From Lachnospiraceae bacterium (GTDB taxonomy: Bacteria; Bacillota_A; Clostridia; Lachnospirales; Lachnospiraceae), in the NCBI GenBank assembly GCA_009774655.1, contig VSOD01000004.1, positions 1 through 34,846 of the forward strand: a stretch of DNA of 34,846 nucleotides, given 5' to 3'. A program made the position numbers and the translations under genes. Every line of letters begins with the position of its first letter. The first letter of the stretch is position 1. The notes under the pieces are model-generated. The model ran no database searches, was not told where the DNA came from, and worked only from the letters and a program-made list of their open reading frames with translations. Positions 22,318-30,119 of the stretch are shown here, one piece after another.

Positions 22318-23745
22318 TTACCGGATCTGCAGCATCACCCGCATGACACAACACCTTGCTCCCCTGTAATCCTCCACGCCGATCTCCACGTCGCCGTAAT
22401 ATTTCCGCGCCACATGGCGGATGCCGGAAAGTCCGAATCCGTGTCCTTCTTCCGTCTTCGTGGTCAGGGGCAGGCCGCTTTGCGCATCCACATGAAGACT
22501 GCCGGTAAAAACATTTGCCGCCTCAACGATATACATATTTTTAACAGGGCGGGAACACAGTATGATCTCCCGGCGCTGCTCCCGCACGGACGCTTCGACG
22601 GCATTGGCCAGCGCGTTGTTCAGAATGATGCTCAGGTCGAAGGCATCCAGTCCGCCCTTCGGCGGATAACGGAATTCACAGCAAAAGGAAATCCCCTTCT
22701 CTTCCATCTCCCGTCTGCGGATCGACAGCACTGCGTCCGTCACGGGATTGCCGCTGCAGATCTCCGGCGAGATCTCCTGCACCTTCGTCCGCATGTTCTC
22801 CGCATATCTGCCCGCCTCCTCATACTCTCCTCTGCCGTACAGCTCTTCCAGCGTCATCAGGTGGTTGCCCATATCATGGCGGAACCTGCGCAGATCCGAA
22901 TAAAGCCTCTCTACCTCCTCGACATGCCGCTGCACATCCTTCATCTGTGCCGAAAATACCCTGCGCTGCCCGTCTTCCCGCTGTTCCTGCTTCCACCGCT
23001 GGAATACATACACCACCACCAGGATCGTAAGATAGCAGGCCAGATAATACAGAATCATCAGCAAAGACCGGCCGGGCAGATCATAGATGCTTTTTGTCGA
23101 CGCTTTCTCATAGGCGCTTTTGTAAAACTCTTCCACTCCATAGGCAAATACCCCCAGCGCACACGGGGTGAACAGCAGTAAGAACTCTTTTCCGCTCAGA
23201 TTATCCCGGCCGCTGCCATAAGCCCGCCGCATAAGCCGGATCGCCCCGTACAGCAGCGGCACGCTCAGCCCGAAATCAAGTATACAATCCGCCACATAGG
23301 TATAAAGCCAAAAATCATAACGCGCCGCCGTCCTCTCATAAACATACGCCAGAGACGGATGATCTCTTAAGTTTATGAAGATAGATTCCCACAGGCCATA
23401 GGCCGCGTTTGTAATCCCTGTCACAATGCCCCGGATCTGCCAGCGGATACAGTAAAAAGCCACCGCCAGAAATACCTTCCCCACAAAATCTTCCCTGTCT
23501 GACAGGCACATGACCCCCAATGCCGCCAGCGTGCCAATCCCATAAGCCAGCATCGGAGAAATATACCAGGGCATCCACCACAGGCCGCATAACACTGCCA
23601 CATAAGCCGCTCCCACCCTCCACAGCCTTTCCCGCGCTGCCATGAACGGCTTTACCAGGAGCACAAAGCAGTATGCGTTGAATATGGTGAAAGCAAGGTG
23701 GTCGAGTTCATTGATGATCACATAATATGGTTCAAACGGATTCAT
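22318..23745 (-). CDS. GHKL-domain sensor histidine kinase (AgrC-like)
   Basis: The 475-residue product has a membrane region of six or seven hydrophobic segments (residues 15-250), a coiled dimerisation helix, and a catalytic region with H290 in RRFRHDMGNHLMTLEEL, the N-box NNALANAVEAS (376-386) and the G-box GHGFGLSGIR (434-443). This is the AgrC/BlpH/VirS class, which often senses peptides. The start codon overlaps the stop of the response regulator upstream (ATGA), so the two are co-translated. No small peptide or AgrB-like gene is seen nearby, so the ligand is unknown. Confidence 0.93.
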   Translation of the reverse strand: MNPFEPYYVIINELDHLAFTIFNAYCFVLLVKPFMAARERLWRVGAAYVAVLCGLWWMPWYISPMLAYGIGTLAALGVMCLSDREDFVGKVFLAVAFYCIRWQIRGIVTGITNAAYGLWESIFINLRDHPSLAYVYERTAARYDFWLYTYVADCILDFGLSVPLLYGAIRLMRRAYGSGRDNLSGKEFLLLFTPCALGVFAYGVEEFYKSAYEKASTKSIYDLPGRSLLMILYYLACYLTILVVVYVFQRWKQEQREDGQRRVFSAQMKDVQRHVEEVERLYSDLRRFRHDMGNHLMTLEELYGRGEYEEAGRYAENMRTKVQEISPEICSGNPVTDAVLSIRRREMEEKGISFCCEFRYPPKGGLDAFDLSIILNNALANAVEASVREQRREIILCSRPVKNMYIVEAANVFTGSLHVDAQSGLPLTTKTEEGHGFGLSGIRHVARKYYGDVEIGVEDYRGARCCVMRVMLQIR

Positions 23746-24482
23746 CCTGCCGTTCCTCTCCTGCTGATATAATGCATATACTGTTTCACGAATCCGGCAA
23801 ACTGCTTCTTCGACACCGGCGCCGTCCCCTGCTCCAGCCAGATCGTCGTCCCGTCGTACTTCTCCACATAATCCAGATTCACCAGATATGCCCGGTGCGT
23901 CCGGTAGAAGCCGTCCCCGACCTGTTCTGACAGTTCTGTCAGTTTTCCGTAATACTCCAGATCGCCGTTCACCGTATGCAGCGTGACCTTCCGGTTGAAC
24001 ACTTCCGCATAGACAATACTGCTCACCGCCACAGCCGCGGAAACGCTTCCCTGCCGGACCAGAATCGTTTTATCCGTCCCTCTTCGCCCTGCCGGACGGC
24101 CCTGCTTCTTAAACTCCTCAAATGCCTCCACCGCCTTTTTCAATACTTCTGAGAGCTTTTCGGCGGTAAAAGGTTTCACAAGATAATGAAAGGCTCCCAC
24201 GTCAAAAGCGTCGTAGACATATTCTGACAGTGCTGTCACAAATATCAGAATCGTATTCCACCGCCGCCTGCGCAGTTCCTTCGCCACATCCATGCCGTCC
24301 GTGCCCGGCATCTGAATATCCAGAAAAAGCACGTCCGGAGTCCTGTCCGCACCCAGCACTTCCCCGCCCGAAGAACAGCAGGTGATCTCACACACCACCC
24401 CCATCTCCCGGCAGCTTCTCTCTATTTTATCCCGCAGGATGTCCTGCATCTTCCTGTCGTCATCACATATTACGATCTGCAC
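23742..24482 (-). CDS. LytTR-family response regulator (GTG start)
   Basis: A two-component DNA-binding regulator of 246 residues. The receiver domain has the acidic pair D8/D9 (CDDD), the phospho-acceptor D55 in LFLDIQMPG, T83 and K103 in LVKPF. The C-terminal LytTR domain (about 140-240) includes YAEVFNRKVTLHTVNG and GFYRTHRAYLVNLDYV. The start is GTG with GGGAG ten bases upstream. It is first in the operon, overlapping the kinase by 4 bases. Confidence 0.95.
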   Translation of the reverse strand: MQIVICDDDRKMQDILRDKIERSCREMGVVCEITCCSSGGEVLGADRTPDVLFLDIQMPGTDGMDVAKELRRRRWNTILIFVTALSEYVYDAFDVGAFHYLVKPFTAEKLSEVLKKAVEAFEEFKKQGRPAGRRGTDKTILVRQGSVSAAVAVSSIVYAEVFNRKVTLHTVNGDLEYYGKLTELSEQVGDGFYRTHRAYLVNLDYVEKYDGTTIWLEQGTAPVSKKQFAGFVKQYMHYISRRGTAG

Positions 24483-24517
24483 CCTGATTTCTCCCGTCTT
24501 ACGTTCCTTCGTCTAAC

Positions 24518-24573
24518 AGTATACCACCATACTGCCTCTTCTCTCCTCCCTTTCCAGGAAAAATGTTGTGAAA
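24518..24573 (-). promoter_or_regulatory. Candidate promoter and regulator site of the two-component operon
   Basis: The minus strand has an extended -10 element TGGTATACT (24526-24518) but no good -35 at the usual distance, which is common for activator-dependent promoters. ATGTTGTGAA at 24563-24572 lies about 50-60 bp upstream of the inferred start, with an orientation matching the site before the FlxA-like gene. Only one clear half-site is visible. Confidence 0.4.
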
Positions 24574-24611
24574 CGCCTTCTTTTTGACATGGAATACCAA
24601 AAAGGCCATTG

Positions 24612-24640
24612 GCAAAGCGCCCTGCAGCAGGGCGCTTTGC
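24612..24640 (-). terminator. Terminator after the ABC-class ATPase gene
   Basis: GCAAAGCGCCCT (24612-24623) and AGGGCGCTTTGC (24629-24640) form a perfect 12-bp stem with a 5-nt loop, 10 bases past the stop. The T-run on the minus strand comes about 9 bases later, so efficiency is uncertain. Confidence 0.65.
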
Positions 24641-24649
24641 ACATTAACC

Positions 24650-26359
24650 CTATATTTTCAGCTTCCTGTACCGGTTGATGCAGGCCAGAATCTCCTGCTT
24701 ACGCGGCCTTGCCAGCTGAGAGGAGACGTCCCCTCTTTCAAACAGGCTCTCCAGCCCGCTGCCGTCCAGCTGCTCCTCCAGCAGATCCCCGATCTGCCGC
24801 AGATCCTTCCTGCCGTCCATCATCTTAAGCTGGGCATACTTTAAAAGATATGCCAGCGCCATGCTCTGCTCCTGATCCTTCAGCTGCTCCAGATAGCGCA
24901 GTTCCACGTTCTCTTTGCAGATAGAAATCTCACTGGTTCCCATGGCTTTCATCTTGATCCGGTCTTCCTTTCGCAGCGCCATATCCGGCCCCGGGCAGCG
25001 TTTCCGGTTAAAAGGCGGAAACTTCCGCGCATCATCCGCATCTTCCGCTCCCCTGTCTTCACAGGCCGCCGCCGCTTCCTTCGCCTTCTGCGTAATATCA
25101 ATGGGCACATATTCCTTCATCTGAATAATAGTGTCCGCCATATGGAAAAAGGCTCCCGAGCTGCCCGCCACGATAACGGAGGATACACCCAGATCTTCAT
25201 ACATCCCCCGCACTCTGCTGATAAAAGGCGTGATCGGCTCCTCACCGGGCGTGATCACCTGTGCCATCAACCGGTCACGCACCATAAAGTTGGTGGCCGA
25301 CGTATCCTCGTCGATCAGAATCAGGCTGCTGCCGCTCTCCAGCGCCTCCATCAGATTGGCCGCCTGGGACGTGCTGCCGCTGGCGTCTTCCGTGGAGAAG
25401 TGCACCGTGTCCTTTCTGTTCGGCAGATTCTTGATAAAAGGCGAGATGTCCACGCCCGTCACGCTGCGGCCGTCCTCCGCCCGCAGCTTAAAAGCCGAGG
25501 CGTCCGTGATCACAAGCTCCCTGCCGTCCCCTGCGATATGATCGTAGACCCCGTTCTGCAGCGCCTGCAGGATCGTGGATTTGCCGTGATAACCGCCGCC
25601 CACGAACAAAGTAATGCCCTGCGGAATTCCCATGCCGCTTACCGCCCCTTTATTGGGCAGATCCAGCGTGATCCGCAGCGATTCCGGCGACCGGAAAGGC
25701 ACCCCGTTCTTCATGGGACGCTCCGACACGCCGCTCTCCCGGGGCAGGACGGAACCGTCCGCTATAAAGGCGCACAGCTTCCGCTCCGTCAGACACTGCC
25801 TGATATACTGCTGGTCTTCACACAGGCATATGGCCTGCCGCAGCTTTTCCTTGTCGATCTTTCCATAGTAAAGGCTCCTGCGCACACAGTCCGGCAGAAT
25901 GTCAAACAACATCTTCTCCAGCTCTCTGGCGTTGATGGTGCGCCCGTTGGCCGGAAACCCGGCCTCAAACCGCAGGATCAGGTCGCCGTCCTTCACCCGC
26001 ATGGCCGTGCGCTCCAACACCTGCTGCCCGCATCTGGACACGGACAAAAGACCGCTCTTCCCGGATCCCTTCGCCTGAAAACTGCCGCCCGCCACCTGTC
26101 TGCCAAACAGTCTGGTCAGGTGGTCCTGCAGGGTGATGCGCTTGGCCTTCGTATCGTAATACGCCGCCGGGAACCCGGCTTTCGCCTTCTCCACCCGCAC
26201 CGAAAGCCGGGAAGGCGAGGCAAAGGGATCCCCCTGCACGTGATCGATGGAAAGCACATAATCCCCGAAATTGTACTGCCCCTTCAGATCCTTATAGGCG
26301 GGATACCCCTTATGGTCAATGCTCCGTAATTTATTCCGTAATTCTGTCGCCGTATTCAT
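24650..26359 (-). CDS. Predicted ATPase of the ABC class (COG3044 type)
   Basis: The 569-residue product is a stand-alone ABC-class ATPase with no transporter membrane domain. The N-terminal half (1-230) is family-specific, with GYPAYKDLKGQY and HVQGDPFASPS. It is followed by Walker A FVGGGYHGKSTIL (253-264), a signature-like SGSTSQAA (327-334), Walker B SLILIDEDTSATNF (345-358) and the IVAGSSGAFF segment. Length is usual for the family. Its function is not settled; relatives have been linked to RNA binding. It is cytoplasmic, downstream of manA in the same direction; a possible own promoter exists at 26450-26478. Confidence 0.88.
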   Translation of the reverse strand: MNTATELRNKLRSIDHKGYPAYKDLKGQYNFGDYVLSIDHVQGDPFASPSRLSVRVEKAKAGFPAAYYDTKAKRITLQDHLTRLFGRQVAGGSFQAKGSGKSGLLSVSRCGQQVLERTAMRVKDGDLILRFEAGFPANGRTINARELEKMLFDILPDCVRRSLYYGKIDKEKLRQAICLCEDQQYIRQCLTERKLCAFIADGSVLPRESGVSERPMKNGVPFRSPESLRITLDLPNKGAVSGMGIPQGITLFVGGGYHGKSTILQALQNGVYDHIAGDGRELVITDASAFKLRAEDGRSVTGVDISPFIKNLPNRKDTVHFSTEDASGSTSQAANLMEALESGSSLILIDEDTSATNFMVRDRLMAQVITPGEEPITPFISRVRGMYEDLGVSSVIVAGSSGAFFHMADTIIQMKEYVPIDITQKAKEAAAACEDRGAEDADDARKFPPFNRKRCPGPDMALRKEDRIKMKAMGTSEISICKENVELRYLEQLKDQEQSMALAYLLKYAQLKMMDGRKDLRQIGDLLEEQLDGSGLESLFERGDVSSQLARPRKQEILACINRYRKLKI

Positions 26360-26384
26360 AATCTCCTCCTGCTGTTCTCAAACA

Positions 26385-26454
26385 AAAATGATAGCGCAGA
26401 CTCCCGCACGATCCGGTTCATTCCGTTCCATGCAGGAATCCACTCTATCATTTT
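26385..26454 (-). repeat. 10-bp inverted repeat between manA and the ATPase gene
   Basis: AAAATGATAG (26385-26394) and CTATCATTTT (26445-26454) are perfect inverted repeats separated by 50 bases. On the minus strand the distal arm runs into TTTTTGTTTG, so it may be a long-armed terminator after manA. A possible promoter for the ATPase gene, TTGACG-17-CAAAAT (26478-26450), overlaps the proximal arm. Confidence 0.4.
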
Positions 26455-26492
26455 GCATCTCAAAACAGGCTTCGTCAACCTGAAAATATTTT

Positions 26493-27434
26493 TTATACCG
26501 TCGTCAGCAGCGCCTCAAAATTCCCTTCCAGCTCATACGCTCCCGTATCCGCCGTGATCAGGACGCTGTCGCCCTTCCGAAAGGCCACCCTCTCTTCTGC
26601 CGCGCGTACCTCTCCTTCTCCTTCCAGCACCAGCAGACTGGCGAAAGACGTCCGGTCCGTCTCCCCGAAGATCCGCTTCACGAACTGACCGTCCAGCACG
26701 ATCTTATCTACCGTGAAATACTCACAGGAAACGATATGCGGCTCAAAAGATTTCCGCTTGAGGATCGGAATCCGGTTGGTCACCTGCAGCGCCTTCTCGA
26801 TGTGCAGATCCCGTTCCTTCCCGTCCGGCCCTTTTCGCCCGTAATCATACACCCGGTACGTCACATTGGAGTTCTGCTGGATCTCCGCGATCACATTCCC
26901 CGCCCCGATGGCATGGATGGTGCCCGGCTCGATAAAAAGCACGTCACCTTTCTGCACCTCCACCTTGTTGAGCACTTCCAGAAGCGTCTTATTCTCGATC
27001 CGCTGCGCAAACTCCTCCGCGCTCACCTCTCTCGAAAAGCCATAGTACAGGCTGGCTCCTTCCTCGCAGTCCACGATATACCACATTTCCGTCTTCCCGT
27101 ACTGCCCTTCATGTTCCAGCGCAAAGCTGTCTCCCGGATGCACCTGGATCGAAAGATCCTCCCTGGCATCAATAAACTTGATCAGAATCGGAAACTGCTC
27201 ATACTGGCAGCTCTTCGTCCCCGTCACCTTCCTGCCTTCCATCAGGATATACTCATTCAGCGTACTGCCCGCATACAGCCCGTTCTCCACAATACTGGGG
27301 CCGTCCGGGTGGCAGGACAGCTCCCATGTCTCCGCCAGCCGCTCTCCCGCAAACGCCTTGCCAAACTCCTTCATCAACCGCGTCCCGCCCCAGAGATAAT
27401 CCTTGCAGGCGGGCTTTAATTTCAAAACTGCCAT
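26493..27434 (-). CDS. manA: Mannose-6-phosphate isomerase, class I
   Basis: ManA interconverts mannose-6-phosphate and fructose-6-phosphate. The 313-residue product has the cupin zinc ligands Q97 and H99 (LSIQVHPGD), E116 (EMWYI) and H174 (IEPGTIHAIGAG). Start MAVLKLKPACKDYLWGGTRL is chosen because it matches the family; a 17-codon upstream extension is open but unlike other ManA proteins. It follows the GH38 gene closely and would channel mannose, once phosphorylated, into glycolysis. Intact, unlike its upstream neighbour. Confidence 0.95.
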   Translation of the reverse strand: MAVLKLKPACKDYLWGGTRLMKEFGKAFAGERLAETWELSCHPDGPSIVENGLYAGSTLNEYILMEGRKVTGTKSCQYEQFPILIKFIDAREDLSIQVHPGDSFALEHEGQYGKTEMWYIVDCEEGASLYYGFSREVSAEEFAQRIENKTLLEVLNKVEVQKGDVLFIEPGTIHAIGAGNVIAEIQQNSNVTYRVYDYGRKGPDGKERDLHIEKALQVTNRIPILKRKSFEPHIVSCEYFTVDKIVLDGQFVKRIFGETDRTSFASLLVLEGEGEVRAAEERVAFRKGDSVLITADTGAYELEGNFEALLTTV

Positions 27435-27499
27435 TTTCTGTACAGCCCCTTCCTTGATAACATTCCTTATCGATAAATCCCCCATACAATATCGCTTTA

Positions 27500-30102
27500 T
27501 TATCGCCTTGTCTCAGCCCGCCGCTTCGCCTCGTGCCGCATTATCTCATGCCCTGCCACGCTGTCGCTGCCCTGCGTCGGCACAGCGCCGGCCAGCAGCA
27601 CCGTCACTACCTCATACGGTTTCAGCACAACCTCGATCTCATTTCCGTTCACCACTGCTTCCGTCTCGATCTCCTCCAGCAGGTTGCACACATACGCTTT
27701 TTCAAACGCCGTATTCACCGTCAGTCTCGCCTTCGTCAGCGCATTCTCCGACTCGTACATACGCAGCACGATTCCGCTTTCATCCTCCGCCATTTTCACT
27801 GTCTCCAGCACCACATTGGCCTGGTCCACACCGGCGAAGGAATACGCCCCGCCGTCCGCCGTACCCGTCTGTGCCGTCAGCGGCTGATTCAGCTTATAAG
27901 CCTCGTCTACCGTACCGGCCGCGCGCCATCCTTCCGCATGAGGATAGATCGCATACGTAAATTCGTGCTCCTCCTGATCCGCCGTCGGGTTCGGCTCGAT
28001 GCCGGACTTGATCAGTGTCAGCGCCATATTGGAATCCTGTACGGAATGTCCGTATTTGCAGTCATTTAACAGCGACACGCCGTAGTGTCCTTCCGAAAGA
28101 TCCATCCACTTCTGTCCGCAGCTCTCGAATCTGGCCACATCCCAGCTCGTATTGCGGTGGGTCTTCCTCGTCAGGTTACCGAACTGCACGTCAAAGGCCG
28201 CCTCGTCCGTATGCACAGCCACCGGGAAATGCACTTTAAGAAGCGTCTGGTGTTCTTTCCAGTCCACCTTCGTCACAAACTCGATCCTGCGGCTTAGTGC
28301 ATAGAAGATAACCTGCTGCCTGATCGTGGAATTAGACGCTTTTCTCGTGATCTCCAGCACCGCACGCACCGGCCCGACTTCCGTCCATTCCATCTGTTCT
28401 ACGCCGTCCACATCCCAGAATTTCTCCGTATAATAAATATCAATATCCCAGTTGTCGAAGTAGATCGGCTTATCCTCATACATCCGCAGCAGATTGGCGC
28501 GCTGTCCCTCCTGCACCACTTCCCGCTCGTTTTCCTTGTCATAAATACTCGTGAACATACCCTGCTCATCCAGCTTCACCCGGTAGAAAGGCGTCTCCAG
28601 ATCGTACAACCCCTGCAGTGTAAACGGCTTTACTGCCGCCTCTCCGGCAGCTTCGCTCTTTCCGGCAATACGGAAGGTCTTATAGCCTGTGGACGGAAGG
28701 TTCTTCACATAGGCAATGCTTCCCGCCGCCGTCTCCGTAGCCGTAGGAGATGAGAATGTCGTTGTTGATGTCCTTATTCTGGTAGCGCATCCAGCCGCCC
28801 ATGATGGCATCCGGGTGCAGCATCCCGTTGTAGGTGGTGAAGAAATCCTTGATCGGCTGGCTCACGCCCAGGGTCGTGATCAGATGCGTCAACACCTCCG
28901 AACCGTCGATACCGCGCCAGCGCATCGTATCGTAAGGAATCTTGTTGAACTGGTTCCACGCCAGCTTGGTGGTCATGAAATAGTCGATACCGCACTTTTT
29001 CATGATCTGCGGCAGCGCCCCGGAGTAACCGAACACATCCGGCAGCCACAGAATCCTGTTGTCCACGCCGAACTCTTCTTTAAAAAAGCGCTTTCCGTGT
29101 ATAAACTGTCTCACCAGAGACTCCCCGGAAGTCAGGTTGCAGTCGGCCTCCAGCCACATACCGCCCTCCGGCTCCCAGCGCTTCTCCTCAATGCGCTCCT
29201 TCGCCTTCGCGTAAAGCTCCGGATAACGCTCTTTCAGAAAAGCATACAGCTGCGGCTGACTGGACATAAACTTATAGTTGGGGTATTCCTCCATCAGCTT
29301 CAACACCGTGGCAAAGCTGCGTCCCACCTTCTCTCTCGTCTGCTCCACGGTCCACCACCATGCCACGTCGATGTGCGTGTGGCCGATACAGGTAGCGATC
29401 ACATCCTTGTAGCCGGCATGGTCCGTGTACAATGCCTGGCCGATATACCCGGCGGCCTCTCGTAACGTCCTGTAGAATTCCTCCGAGTAGGGCGTGCGCA
29501 GATCCAGGAAGTTCACTGTCGTATTTAAAATCTCCTCGATATCCCTGCGGTTCTTATCGTCCTCTTCCATTCTGGAGAAGGCGGCAAGCGGCACCCACAG
29601 ATCGTAATAGAGCTTCTCGATCTCGCAGTCGATCTCCTGCATCTCCACGATCAGATTAAACTCCGTGTGCAGGATGCCCGTATAAGCCTGCAGCTCCAGC
29701 GTCAATTCCTCACCGGCGCGGGCCTGCGGCCGCAGGAACACATCCCGGTGGTTCATGTCGATACCCTGCACTGCCTCACCGTTTACAAAAAGCAGAAACT
29801 GCGGGTTCTTCGCGTCGTCCCACTCGTCGATCTGGGGGGCGCACATGCATCCACATCCGCTTGCCGTCAAGCTCCTGCGGCACCCGGTATACAGCCTTGA
29901 ACCAGTAGTGGCGGTCCTTGCCGTACCAGTGCATATTCCGGCAGTCAAAACTCTCCCATGGTGTCAGATCTTTTTCCACATCCTCAGGATGTATGTAGTT
30001 GCCTTCCTTGTAGCTCCACTCATCAATCGCAAATTTCTGCTTCACCTTTAACTTCTTCAACTCTTCACAAATGACATTGACCCTTTTGTCTAAAAAATGC
30101 AT
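27500..30102 (-). pseudogene. Alpha-mannosidase, GH38, disrupted by a frameshift and an internal deletion
   Basis: Intact relatives trim alpha-mannosides in the cytoplasm. Pieces lie in three frames. Piece 1 (30102 to about 29840) starts MHFLDKRVNVICEELKKLKV after AAGGAGG and reaches KRMWMHVR. At 29834-29839 six Cs (minus strand) shift the frame; with five, it would read on as VRPQIDEWDDAKNPQF. Piece 2 (to about 28725) has the catalytic HTHIDVAWWW and WLPDVFGYS. It reaches SYGYGDGGG and then, in another frame, jumps to GSIAYVKNLPSTGYKTF, which in full-length members lies well downstream. Piece 3 carries the C-terminal beta domains. The total coding capacity of about 867 residues is roughly 170 short of the 1,030-1,050 I expect. 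Function is very likely lost, unless this is assembly error. Confidence 0.85.
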
Positions 30103-30119
30103 AGCTGCCTCCTTGTCTG

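Noticed and set aside
22299..22325. CATTACCGGA direct repeat at the end of the kinase gene
   Set aside because: Only 10 bp at a 17-bp period, one copy overlapping the stop codon; probably a chance or minor duplication with no visible role.
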